Source of the DNA: Verrucomicrobiia bacterium
GTDB lineage: Bacteria; Verrucomicrobiota; Verrucomicrobiia; Limisphaerales; UBA9464
Direction of reading: 5' to 3'
Length of the DNA: 64,000 nucleotides
NCBI GenBank assembly: GCA_019634635.1
Contig: JAHCBB010000016.1
Coordinates: 1-64,000, forward strand
Each line of letters opens with the position of its first letter. The first letter of the stretch is position 1. A model generated the notes under the pieces. The model was not told where the DNA came from. It did not search any database and was given only the letters and a program-made list of their open reading frames with translations. Made by a program: the position numbers and the translations under genes. Below are positions 27,932 through 36,588 of the stretch, in pieces.

Positions 27932-30460
27932 GTGATTCGACAGGTTTTTACAGTTCTGCTCTCCCTGTGGAGCGGCGTGATCGCGATCGGTTCCGGCATC
28001 CCCGACCGGGTGGTTGCCGGGCACCTGACGGTTCCGCTGAATCCCGGGGCACCGGGCTATCGGTTCGTGGATGCGCTTGGGTTCCGTTCGGAAGCGCCCG
28101 TGGCGGTCGTCTCGCCCCCGGGGGAAACCAACCGGCTGTTCATCGTGGAACAGCGGGGGCGGATCCTCGTGGTCACCAATCTGGCGGCACCGACGCGTAC
28201 TGTCTTCCTGGATATCCGGAACCGAACGGTCTACGGGGGCGAGCAGGGGTTGCTCGGACTGGCTTTCCACCCCCGATACGCGCAAAACGGCAGGTTTTTT
28301 GTTTTTCGCACCCAGATGACCGGCCCCCCCGGGGTCCGCTACCTGCACGATGTGCTCAGCGAGTTCCGCGTTTCGGCTCATGATCCCAACGTGGCAGATT
28401 CCGAATCCGAGATTCCCCTGTTCCGCGAGCCGGATGATGCAGCCAACCACAATGGCGGGGATCTTCACTTCGGTCCTGATGGGTATCTTTACGTGTCGGT
28501 CGGAGATGAGGGTGGGGGTAACGATAACTATGGAAACAGTCAGCGGATTGATCGGGACCTATTCGCGGGGATCCTTCGGATTGATGTGGACCGGCGACCC
28601 GGCTCGCTGCCCCCCAATCGCGATCTCAACAATCCGGCCGAGACGTTTGCCTACACCACCAACTATGCGATCCCTCCGGACAATCCGTTCGTCGGTGCCA
28701 CCAGCTTCCTGGGGCGGGAGGTGGATCCGGAGCGGGTCCGGACCGAATTCTGGGCGGTCGGTTTGCGCAATCCTTGGCGGTTTTCCTTTGATCGCAGCAC
28801 CGGCGAGCTGTGGATCGGAGACGTGGGTCAAAGCGCCCAGGAGATGGTGTTCGTGAGTCGAAAGGGGGCGAATCACGGGTGGGCCTTTCGCGAGGGAACT
28901 TTGTCGGGCCCGAAGGCCGGGGCCCCGGCCGGATTCCTGACCAATCCGGAATTCAACTATGTCGCCCCGCTCTACACCTACCCTCACGGCACTGGTCCCC
29001 TGCGAGGGCGTTCGGTGACCGGCGGGGTCGTCTATCGCGGGCGCCTCCTCTCGGCATTGCATGGCGCCTACATCTTTGGCGACTACGTCGGCGGCAACGT
29101 CTGGTCGTTGAAGCGTGATGCGGCAGGGGGGCGTCCGGTGGTGACACGCCTCACGGGCTTTGCGGCGGTTTCGGCGTTTGGAACCGACCCTCGTGACGGT
29201 GCGGTGCTGGCCTGCCAGTTGAGCACCGGCCTCATCGGGCGGCTGGAGTACGACGCCGAGTTTTCCGGTGAGCCCCTGCCTCCGCTGCTGTCAGGGACGG
29301 GGGCATTCACGGACCTGGCGACACTCACGCCGGCCGACGGCATGGTGCCCTATGACGTCAATCTGTCGTTCTGGTCGGATGGCGCTTCCAAGCAGCGTTG
29401 GTTCGCCCTGCCTTCGGAGGACTCCAGGATCGGGTTCTCGCCGGAAGCTCCATGGACAGCCCCTGAAGGCACCGTGTGGGTCAAGCATTTTGAGCTGCAG
29501 ACGGTGCCTGGTGATTCCACGACCCGGCGACGGGTGGAAACCCGGTTTCTGGTCCGAAACGACCTCGGTGTCCACGGATTTGCCTACCGGTGGAGCTCCC
29601 CCTCAGAGGCTCTGCTGGTTCCGGAAGAGGGAGACGATGAAGTCATTGATCGTGAAGTGGATGGTCGGATGGTACCGGTCGTCTGGCGGTACCCGGGACG
29701 GGCGGAATGCCTCGCCTGCCACACGCCTCAGGCAGGCCACACTCTGAGCTTCCAGACCGCCCAGTTGAATCGCGAGATCCATGGGTTTTCCGGGACGATC
29801 AACCAGGTGGCCGCATTGTCGGCGGCAGGCTATTTCTCGAATCCGCCGGCATCCACACGTCCGCTCCGCCGTTTGGCGGCCCCGGAGGATGCGTCGGTCA
29901 GTCTGGAGTACCGGGCCCGGTCGTGGCTGGCAGTGAACTGTGCCCCGTGCCACCGCAGCGGCGGTACAGGGGGGGGACCCCTCGATCTCCGTCTGGCCAC
30001 TCGCACCGCCAGTACGGGGATCCTCTTTGGACGTCTGAACGATGATGGCGGTGATCCGGCCAATCTGGTCTTGCTTCCCGGGGATCCGTTTCACTCGCAA
30101 CTGCTTCAACGGATTGCCGTCCGAGGTCCGCGCCAGATGCCGCCGCTGGCGAGCGCGATTCCGGATCCCGCAGGAGTGCAATTGATTATGCAGTGGATTG
30201 ACGAGCTGGGAGATCCGCCGGCGCAGACCGCATCCGGGTTGGAGGCCCTTCTGGACGGTGGACGGGTGATCCTGAGGGCGGTTCAGCCCGCAAACCGCTC
30301 GCTAAACCTTGAGGAGGCGGGTGTCCTGGGATCCGATTCCTGGGAGTTTGTGGATCTGCCCGGCAACGATCCCTCGTATCCGTCAGAGCCGCGTGAATGG
30401 CAGTTTGAGATTCCCGATGGCGATGGGGGGCTGTTTCGGATTCGTCCGGAATCTCCCTGA
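27932..30460 (+). CDS. Secreted PQQ-type sugar dehydrogenase propeller fused to a diheme cytochrome region
   Basis: An exported protein of about 842 residues. After a signal peptide (about 1-20) comes a soluble glucose dehydrogenase-like (GSDH/YliI) propeller, about 40-440, with VEQRGRILV, GLLGLAFHPRYAQNGRFF, HNGGDLHFGPDGYLYVSVGD and EFWAVGLRNPWRFSFD. A region like the SO2930/HNE_0200 diheme cytochromes follows (YDVNLSFWSDGASKQRWF, GTVWVKHFEL). Heme sites are CLACH (593-597) and CAPCH (670-674). The last 70 residues form a beta-rich tail ending FRIRPESP. It could oxidise an aldose and pass electrons to heme. GTG 27932 follows an AGG-rich site; GTG 27914 is an alternative. Confidence 0.88.
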   Translation: MIRQVFTVLLSLWSGVIAIGSGIPDRVVAGHLTVPLNPGAPGYRFVDALGFRSEAPVAVVSPPGETNRLFIVEQRGRILVVTNLAAPTRTVFLDIRNRTVYGGEQGLLGLAFHPRYAQNGRFFVFRTQMTGPPGVRYLHDVLSEFRVSAHDPNVADSESEIPLFREPDDAANHNGGDLHFGPDGYLYVSVGDEGGGNDNYGNSQRIDRDLFAGILRIDVDRRPGSLPPNRDLNNPAETFAYTTNYAIPPDNPFVGATSFLGREVDPERVRTEFWAVGLRNPWRFSFDRSTGELWIGDVGQSAQEMVFVSRKGANHGWAFREGTLSGPKAGAPAGFLTNPEFNYVAPLYTYPHGTGPLRGRSVTGGVVYRGRLLSALHGAYIFGDYVGGNVWSLKRDAAGGRPVVTRLTGFAAVSAFGTDPRDGAVLACQLSTGLIGRLEYDAEFSGEPLPPLLSGTGAFTDLATLTPADGMVPYDVNLSFWSDGASKQRWFALPSEDSRIGFSPEAPWTAPEGTVWVKHFELQTVPGDSTTRRRVETRFLVRNDLGVHGFAYRWSSPSEALLVPEEGDDEVIDREVDGRMVPVVWRYPGRAECLACHTPQAGHTLSFQTAQLNREIHGFSGTINQVAALSAAGYFSNPPASTRPLRRLAAPEDASVSLEYRARSWLAVNCAPCHRSGGTGGGPLDLRLATRTASTGILFGRLNDDGGDPANLVLLPGDPFHSQLLQRIAVRGPRQMPPLASAIPDPAGVQLIMQWIDELGDPPAQTASGLEALLDGGRVILRAVQPANRSLNLEEAGVLGSDSWEFVDLPGNDPSYPSEPREWQFEIPDGDGGLFRIRPESP

Positions 30461-31045
30461 ACGGGCGTCTTCAACTGGAGGGCGGCTGCCGCAACGTGGA
30501 CGACAGAATCTGGCGTTGCGTCTTTTCGGACATTGCAGCGAGGCAATGGGTTGGAAATCAGGGGGGCAGACTTCCCAAGAACGTGTTGTGAAGCCCCAGC
30601 CGGTTTCCAAGGCGGAATTTTTTGAGGGGAATCTTGATCCGCTTCGTTCCGAGGATCTTTCACCCCAGTCTTGGAATTCAGGCCCACGACTTCGCTTCCC
30701 ATGCTCCCGCAGCGGATGTCGGGTTCGCCATGGCAACGGGAAGGATCGTGGCAGGCTGATTCGTCGGAGGTGACGCACAACGGGCGTGGATCATCGCGAG
30801 GGCGATGGACCACGCCTGGGGGAAGCGTCTGGGTTTGAGCACGGCAGGTCCTGTCCGCGATCGCGACGGTGGTGCGCATCGTGGCGGGAGATGATGTGCG
30901 GCAACTGGACCTCGGCGGGGATGACGCGACACCGCTTCCGGGCAACCGAGATCCCGTTGAAGGAGTGGTTCCCTCCCTCGAACGTCGAATACATGTAGGC
31001 CGAACGCCCGGTGGTGTGGGAGTCCGCCGGGTGATCCAACGAAAA
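30461..31045. other. Intergenic region of about 585 bases without a supportable gene
   Basis: Open frames exist on both strands, but none has a recognisable start context, domain or composition of a protein; several are over-rich in Pro, Arg and Ser, as expected for noncoding GC-rich DNA. It may hold the end of the upstream transcript and possibly a decayed gene. No tRNA or known small RNA was seen. Confidence 0.5.
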
Positions 31046-31072
31046 GGGCGCCTCCGATTTCCGGAGGCGCCC
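31046..31072 (-). terminator. Rho-independent terminator of the DUF11 protein gene
   Basis: A perfect 11-base-pair hairpin (GGGCGCCTCCG / CGGAGGCGCCC, loop of 5) lies 35 bases beyond the stop codon on the minus strand and is followed on that strand by TTTTC. It is the clearest terminator in the window. Confidence 0.85.
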
Positions 31073-31107
31073 GTAGACCGCCCTCAGGGGGCGGGAGGTT
31101 TCAGGCC

Positions 31108-32664
31108 TTAGTAGACGTTGGTCACTTCGACCTCTTCAATCGGCGCCTTCACCTCGTCGCAGTTGACCAGCACCCGGGTGTAGGCCTGACCCACTTCGAC
31201 ACCCTTGCCCACATAGGTGTAGGTGAGGGACTGCTTCGGGGCGAGCTTCGGAGCGGTCGGGTAGACCACCTTGCGGTTGACGATCGTACCGCCGCTCGAC
31301 GCACTGACCGGGTCAACCTCGGTGTCGGGTTCGACAACGCAGGTCACGTTGGTCAGGTCGGCATACCCTTGGTTGGTGATCCGGATCGTGTAGTTCGAGG
31401 TTTCACCGACCTGGATCGGATCGGGGTCATCCACGTATTCGATCAGGATTCCCGGAACGCCCTTCCAGACCGTGCAAGCCTCGGCAGTATCGGTGAGCCC
31501 CTGTGCGCTCCGGGCCGACACTGTGTTGCAGAAGCGTCCCTGCTGGGAGGTGGTGAGCACCACGGTGAACTGCTTCTTCTCGCCCGCATTGAGGGTCGGG
31601 ACGGTCCAGGTCGCGGTGTTGCCGGCGATGGAGGCACCCGGGGCATTCACGATCTTGGTCTGCGAGGGGGCGGTATCCGTGACGACCACCTGGGTCTGCG
31701 GGCGGTCACCTTGGTTATGCACCTCGACGGTGTAGGTGGCCTGCTTGCCAAAGAACTCCTCGGCAGGACCCGTCTTGGTCACCTTCAGCAGGTGTTTGAA
31801 GATTTCGGTGCAGGCGTCGTCCTGAACGCTTGGGGCGTTGGCCGCGGAGGCGACGGCCACGTTGCAGAACTTGCCGCGCTCGGCCGCCTTGAGGGTGATC
31901 GGAATGGTCCTTGAGGCTCCCGGGGCGAGATCGCCCACGGTGAAGGGAACCTCACGCACACCGCCCAGCCCGGCCGGAACCTTGTCGGTCACCACGACGC
32001 CCTTGGCCACGGCATTGCCGATGTTCTTCACGACGATCGAATACGCCACGTCCTGCCCGAGCTGCGCCTCGGCGGGACCGGTCTTTTCGATGGCCAGCTG
32101 CGGCTTGCCGACCACGGTCTGAGCGCACACGCGAGGATCGGCCTTGATGGTCGCACAGGAGGCCAGCGTGCCTTCCTTGTCCGCCTTGACCGTCACTTTC
32201 AGCACCTTGGTCTCGCCCGCATTGAGGTCTCCAAGATTCCAGGTCACCGTACCGCCCGCCGCGCTGCCTTGGGGATCGGTGCTCACCAGGGAGGCTCCCG
32301 GTGGGATGGTCTCGGTCACCACCACATTACCGACGCACGCCACCGGGGTGACGGTGATTGTGTAGGTGAACGTGTCATTGATGGACACTTCGGCCGGCAT
32401 GGATTTGCTGGCCTGGATGAGTCCGCTGTTCACCGAAGAGCAATTGGCCGTGCTTCCGGCAGCGGCGACGGTCGGAGCAGCGGGTGCGGCAGCTCCCGGG
32501 GCGCCAATGATGACAGTTGGCCGGGCCTGGGCGAACAGGAGGCTTGAGGCCCGGGAGCCGGTGGAGACGGTCTGGGAGCCGGCGAGTGCCGTCAGACCAC
32601 ACAGAGTGGCGGTGGCTACCATCCAGCGGCGAAGGCTGGAAGAGCGCTTTTGGGAGATGCTCAT
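31108..32664 (-). CDS. OmcB-like outer-membrane protein with DUF11 repeats
   Basis: A 518-residue exported protein with an N-terminal signal region (about 1-30, RRWMVATATLCGLTALAG) and an Ala/Pro-rich linker. About four DUF11 (conserved repeat) domains follow, marked by NDTFTYTITVTPVACVGN, LGQDVAYSIVVKNIGNAVAKGVVVTDKVP, KQATYTVEVHNQGDRPQTQVVVTD and GETSNYTIRITNQGYADLTNVTCV. Chlamydial OmcB, the cysteine-rich envelope protein, has this repeat architecture; about ten cysteines are spread here. A structural envelope role is the likely function. A strong terminator follows. Confidence 0.85.
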   Translation of the reverse strand: MSISQKRSSSLRRWMVATATLCGLTALAGSQTVSTGSRASSLLFAQARPTVIIGAPGAAAPAAPTVAAAGSTANCSSVNSGLIQASKSMPAEVSINDTFTYTITVTPVACVGNVVVTETIPPGASLVSTDPQGSAAGGTVTWNLGDLNAGETKVLKVTVKADKEGTLASCATIKADPRVCAQTVVGKPQLAIEKTGPAEAQLGQDVAYSIVVKNIGNAVAKGVVVTDKVPAGLGGVREVPFTVGDLAPGASRTIPITLKAAERGKFCNVAVASAANAPSVQDDACTEIFKHLLKVTKTGPAEEFFGKQATYTVEVHNQGDRPQTQVVVTDTAPSQTKIVNAPGASIAGNTATWTVPTLNAGEKKQFTVVLTTSQQGRFCNTVSARSAQGLTDTAEACTVWKGVPGILIEYVDDPDPIQVGETSNYTIRITNQGYADLTNVTCVVEPDTEVDPVSASSGGTIVNRKVVYPTAPKLAPKQSLTYTYVGKGVEVGQAYTRVLVNCDEVKAPIEEVEVTNVY

Positions 32665-32883
32665 AGGTGTTTTTGGATGATGCGGCTGCGGTACCGGCCG
32701 CCCCCTCGGTTCCCCCAGGACACGTCGGCCCGGGACGGGACCAATGGCGCTGTGGCAACGGGGCAATCGGACGGATTTCGAAATCGCGACCGGATGAATC
32801 TCACCCGGTGCGATGGATGTCAAGTTCATCGGGCAGCTTGGTTTGGGTTGCTCCTGCGGATTCCGGGTGGTACTCCACCGACC

Positions 32884-33120
32884 ATGGATTGGGTGACGGT
32901 CTCGAACCATTTCAGTCCGGTCGAGGCGGACATGACACGTTCCCGGTTGGAGGCGGCCGGATTTACGGTGTCGCTGAAGAACATGGGAGCTGCCCTTGCA
33001 ACAGAAGGATATTCCATGGTCACCGGGGGCATCTGCGTCCAGGTGCCGTCCGCCGAGGAGGCCGAGGTGCGTGAGTTTCTTCAGTCGCAGGAGATTCCCG
33101 GCGGGCTGGACGGTCCATGA
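32884..33120 (+). CDS. DUF2007 (putative signal-transducing) small protein
   Basis: A 78-residue protein of the DUF2007 family: WVTVSNHFSPVEADMTRSRLEAAGFTVSL at the start, then GGICVQVPSAEEAEVREFL. These small ferredoxin-fold-like proteins are linked to glutamine synthetase or signalling in older annotation, with no firm function. Its stop overlaps the next start by 4 bases (ATGA), so it is translated with the GlcD-like gene. ATG 32884 gives the family's normal length; the frame is open further upstream. Confidence 0.82.
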   Translation: MDWVTVSNHFSPVEADMTRSRLEAAGFTVSLKNMGAALATEGYSMVTGGICVQVPSAEEAEVREFLQSQEIPGGLDGP

Positions 33121-34529
33121 ACTCCGCCGCCCGGCTGAGAGCTCTGGCGCGGCAGTTGCCCGAGGGGGAATTCCGGCTGGATCTGGAGACCCGTCAGGCG
33201 CATTCCGGCGATCGCTGGTACGCGGCGCAGACACCAGATGCGGTGGGCCTGCCGGAGTCCGTGGCATCGGTCAGCCGGATCCTGGCGTTTGCCGCCCGCC
33301 ACCGGATTCCCGTGACCGCGCGTGGATCGGGCTATGGCTACGTCGGCGGATGCGTCCCTTCTCATGGGGGAATCGCCCTGTCACTGGCGCGAATGAATCG
33401 CATCCTCTCGATTTCACCGGGGGATTTTGTTGCGGTCGTTCAACCCGGGGTGATCACGGGCCGCCTCCAGGATGCGGTCGAGCGCCGGGGCCTGTACTAC
33501 CCGCCGGATCCGGCGAGCCGTGCCGAATGCAGCCTTGGCGGGAACATTGCCACGAATGCCGGGGGACCGCGCTGCCTCAAGTATGGAGTGACTCGGGACT
33601 ATGTGCTTGGTTTGCAGGTGGTTCTTTCGGATGGATCGGTGGTTCGTGTCGGGTCCCGCACCCACAAGAACAAGACTGGTTTTGACCTCCACCGCTTGTT
33701 CGTGGGCAGTGAAGGCATGCTGGGGGTGGTCACCGAGGCGACCCTGAAACTCATCCCGAAGCCGCCCTATCGGGCCTGCCTGGGGGTCGGGTTTGCCGAC
33801 ATGGCCTCCGCTGCAAAGGCGATCCGGCGGATCTTCAAGGCGGGCTTTCTGCCTTCGGCGCTGGAGCTGGCGGACACCTTCACGCTGCGGGCGGCGGAGC
33901 GCCGTACGGGGTCCCGGCTGCTGGGACGTTGCGGCGCACATGTGATCGTCGAGCTGGATGGTCACCGGGCCAGCGTCTGCCGGGAACTGGACGCCCTCGC
34001 CAAGGTCCTTCGCGGTTGCCGTCCGGTCCTGCTCCAACGAGGTCTTGGAGATGCCGGTTGCGAGAAGTTCTGGGGTCTCCGGAGGCAGTTCAGTAATTCG
34101 CTGCGCGATACCGGGCTGACCAAGCTGAATGAGGACATCGTCGTTCCCCGGAGCCGTCTGGAGGATCTTTTTCGCCTGACGGCGCGGCTGCAGCGGCGGC
34201 ATCGCCTGCCGCTTGCCTGTTTCGGTCATGCCGGGGACGGCAACATCCACGTCAATGTGATGCGGGACGATGACGATCCGGCCCAGCGGGAGCGGAGTGA
34301 AGCCTGCCTGGATGACCTGTTCCGCGGTGTGCTTGCCCTTGGGGGCGTGATCACCGGGGAACATGGCATCGGACTGGCAAAGCGGCGTTGGTGGTCGGAC
34401 GCGGTTTCCAGGGAGTCCCGGGACTTGCATCTCGCGATCAAGCGCGCGCTGGACCCGGCAGGCATCCTGAACCCGGGCAAGTTCCTCCCGGACGTCGCAT
34501 CCGGCGGTCGGGGGCGTTCGGAGGGCTAG
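33117..34529 (+). CDS. FAD-linked oxidase, GlcD/D-lactate dehydrogenase type
   Basis: A 470-residue flavoenzyme oxidising a 2-hydroxy acid such as glycolate or D-lactate. The FAD-binding PCMH domain spans about 40-215, with VTARGSGYGYVGGCVP, AVVQPGVITGRL, ECSLGGNIATNAGGPRCLKYG and LFVGSEGMLGVVTEATL. The C-terminal FAD-oxidase domain contains CFGHAGDGNIHVNVM and GVITGEHGIGLAKRRW, and ends AIKRALDPAGILNPGKF. It is coupled to the DUF2007 gene. No glcE or glcF partner is adjacent, so this is probably a stand-alone GlcD-like dehydrogenase. Its stop codon overlaps that of the DUF481 gene. Confidence 0.93.
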   Translation: MNSAARLRALARQLPEGEFRLDLETRQAHSGDRWYAAQTPDAVGLPESVASVSRILAFAARHRIPVTARGSGYGYVGGCVPSHGGIALSLARMNRILSISPGDFVAVVQPGVITGRLQDAVERRGLYYPPDPASRAECSLGGNIATNAGGPRCLKYGVTRDYVLGLQVVLSDGSVVRVGSRTHKNKTGFDLHRLFVGSEGMLGVVTEATLKLIPKPPYRACLGVGFADMASAAKAIRRIFKAGFLPSALELADTFTLRAAERRTGSRLLGRCGAHVIVELDGHRASVCRELDALAKVLRGCRPVLLQRGLGDAGCEKFWGLRRQFSNSLRDTGLTKLNEDIVVPRSRLEDLFRLTARLQRRHRLPLACFGHAGDGNIHVNVMRDDDDPAQRERSEACLDDLFRGVLALGGVITGEHGIGLAKRRWWSDAVSRESRDLHLAIKRALDPAGILNPGKFLPDVASGGRGRSEG

Positions 34530-35674
34530 AAAGTCACCCCAAGCGTGGTCTGGACCTGCAGGTCATTGTTCTGAACCCCTGTGGCCGGCCGGGACAGGTA
34601 CTGGTTGATGACATTGAGATTGATGGTCAGCGGCTTAAACAGCGGGTAGCTGAGCGTGAGGGCGAAGTTGAACTGGTAGTTGGAGAACTCATCGAAGGAC
34701 GGGGTGAACCCGAACCTCTGGTTGACCGACAGCTTCTCAATCGAGGTGTTGAAGTTCTGGCCAAGGCGCAGCGCAACGGTGGTGAGATCATTGCCGACGG
34801 TGTAGTTGAATTCCTGGTATTGGGCGCCCAGTTCGACGGCGAGCACGCGTTTGGGTTTGTCCATGATCCGGTAGCCGAAACCACCGCCGACCAGATATTC
34901 GAGTTCAATTTTCCGGATGACGTCGTATCCGGCAGCGCCCTGCGTGTAGGTGTACAACCGTCGGTTTGGGGAGAGCTCCACGTCCACCTTGACGGTTCCC
35001 GCCATGATGTTGGCGTTTGGTACGCCATTCACCTCCCCGTAGGAAACGTTGTAAGTCACCGAACTGACCGTGCGTCCCCACTTTTTCGAGGCCGACGAGT
35101 TGAGGTAGATATTCAGCCGGTCCGTGGTGCCCATCCCCATGTTCAGGCCGGCCTGCAGATTACCGTGCCAGTTGGTCCAGATGCCGGTGAACCAGCCGGG
35201 AATCAGCGGGGTGGCGGGTACCGCATTGGTCGGTGCCAGGGGGCTTGCGGCAGCAACCGCGGGTGGCGACGACGGTTGAATTGGGGTTGCCGGCGGTGGC
35301 GGTGGCGGTGGCGGTGGCACGGGGGATTCCGGTGCCTCCGTGGTGGCCACAGGTGTCGCGGCCTCCTTGGCCGGCGCCTCCGCCGCAGCAACCGCCGCCG
35401 CCGCCTCCTGCGCCAGTTCGGACTCGGAAGTGATCCGCCGGATGTGCTCCCGCGGCACCGGGATCCTGCCGGTGAATGGCGAGCGGATGACGATGCGATT
35501 TGCGTTTGTGGAAACGACCTCCCCGGAAATCCGGTCCCCGTTCTTCAGGAGGAGGATTACCGGTTCCGCGGCGGCAGCGGCATTGCCCAGGCACACCATC
35601 CACCAGACCGCCAAGACCATCCAGACCCTGCCGGCATGGATTCGCGGCGGATCAGGGGGGCGGAGGCGGGGCAT
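34526..35674 (-). CDS. DUF481 (YdiY-like) outer-membrane beta-barrel protein
   Basis: A 382-residue exported protein. A signal peptide ends near ACLGNAAAAAEP-like residues (about 30-40). A small SH3-like domain follows (VILLLKNGDRISGEVVSTNA, about 42-85), then an Ala/Pro-rich linker with ten consecutive prolines or so, then a beta-barrel-like DUF481 region of alternating strands ending in GVTF. A C-terminal phenylalanine is a usual outer-membrane barrel signal. The linker is coded by a short hexanucleotide repeat. Its start overlaps the end of the upstream gene by 23 bases; ATG 35620 is a possible alternative. Confidence 0.85.
   Translation of the reverse strand: MPRLRPPDPPRIHAGRVWMVLAVWWMVCLGNAAAAAEPVILLLKNGDRISGEVVSTNANRIVIRSPFTGRIPVPREHIRRITSESELAQEAAAAVAAAEAPAKEAATPVATTEAPESPVPPPPPPPPPATPIQPSSPPAVAAASPLAPTNAVPATPLIPGWFTGIWTNWHGNLQAGLNMGMGTTDRLNIYLNSSASKKWGRTVSSVTYNVSYGEVNGVPNANIMAGTVKVDVELSPNRRLYTYTQGAAGYDVIRKIELEYLVGGGFGYRIMDKPKRVLAVELGAQYQEFNYTVGNDLTTVALRLGQNFNTSIEKLSVNQRFGFTPSFDEFSNYQFNFALTLSYPLFKPLTINLNVINQYLSRPATGVQNNDLQVQTTLGVTF
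35292..35318. repeat. GGCGGT hexanucleotide repeat coding a proline run
   Basis: The plus-strand 6-mer GGCGGT occurs 4.5 times in a row; on the coding minus strand it encodes consecutive prolines. Length changes in 6-base steps would alter the number of prolines without shifting the frame. Confidence 0.8.
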
Positions 35675-36578
35675 CACTCGTTGAATTCGTGGGCGGCACC
35701 TCCGGCGGGGGGATTTCCGCTGCAGCCGCAGGCCCCGGGGATTTTGCTGGCAGGACCGCGGGAATATCGGAGGGATCCGGACGTCGTCGGCCCCTTCGGA
35801 CGCCGACCTCGCCAGCGTCATTCACGAAGACCAGATCGGGACGCGGATCTCCCTGCCAGAGCTGTCGCGTCTGCAGGGAACCGTCACCCTGAAAAATGTG
35901 ATACGCATACAGATCTCCCGTTGCCCGGTGCAGCACGTGAAATCGGGTCTCCCGGTCCACCACCCATTGCGGCCGATCGAAATTGACGGTGGGCCCCAGG
36001 GCGATGATCGCGTGGGTACGCGACTCGGTGGGATCCGTGATCCGGAGGTACAGTTGGAGCTTCTTGAGGAAATTGACCTGCTGGAGGATGTACTTGCGCC
36101 GGTCGGTGGTGCCGTCGGGCAACCGGACGCCCACCTCCCGGGGCTCGTGGAGCGCAACGCCCGGCACAATTTCAAACACCTTTGGCGTCGTGGTCTGGAG
36201 ATCTCCGTCCGGAAGCGAGACGGTCGCGTACACGCGATACATCCCGGGATCCTCGAGGGAGAACAGGGGTGTCAGGTTCCAACGAAGCTTTCCGCGGGTG
36301 GCCTGTTCGAGGGTGAATTCACCCGTTTCCGGCGGGTCCGACCGCTTGGTGACCACCCGTCCGTCCACGCCCTCCACGGTGAACTGGATCCATTCGGCAT
36401 CGGCGCCGAGGGTCAGTGGTGCGCCGGTGAAGTTGGCAAATCGCACAGACACTTCCACCGGCTCCGCAGGCAGAAAGGCATCGCGCTCCATCGCGAGATC
36501 CACATCCACCTGGGCGCGCAGCAGCGAGACGCCACAGACGCCCACCATCAGGGCCGGCAGCGCCGAGGAACGGTTCAT
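35652..36578 (-). CDS. Secreted protein of unknown function with an Ig-like domain
   Basis: A 308-residue exported protein. A signal peptide (MNRSSALPALMVGVCGVSL, cleaved after LLRA) is followed by an Ig-like beta-rich domain (about 25-145) with FLPAEPVEVSVRFANFTGAPLTL and SLEDPGMYRVYATVSLPDGD. A second region with WVVDRETRFHVLHRATGDLYAYHIFQGDGSLQTRQLWQ-type residues (key Trp, Arg and His spread over about 210-250) is not recognised, and the tail is Pro/Ala-rich. It lies upstream of the DUF481 gene with a 23-base overlap, suggesting the two act together at the cell surface. No family is recognised. Confidence 0.75.
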   Translation of the reverse strand: MNRSSALPALMVGVCGVSLLRAQVDVDLAMERDAFLPAEPVEVSVRFANFTGAPLTLGADAEWIQFTVEGVDGRVVTKRSDPPETGEFTLEQATRGKLRWNLTPLFSLEDPGMYRVYATVSLPDGDLQTTTPKVFEIVPGVALHEPREVGVRLPDGTTDRRKYILQQVNFLKKLQLYLRITDPTESRTHAIIALGPTVNFDRPQWVVDRETRFHVLHRATGDLYAYHIFQGDGSLQTRQLWQGDPRPDLVFVNDAGEVGVRRGRRRPDPSDIPAVLPAKSPGPAAAAEIPPPEVPPTNSTSDAPPPPP

Positions 36579-36588
36579 GCGGCGAACT

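Noticed and set aside
30678..31039. Small minus-strand open frames in the long intergenic stretch
   Set aside because: Composition is rich in Pro, Arg, His and Ser, no start context and no family; the frames overlap each other.
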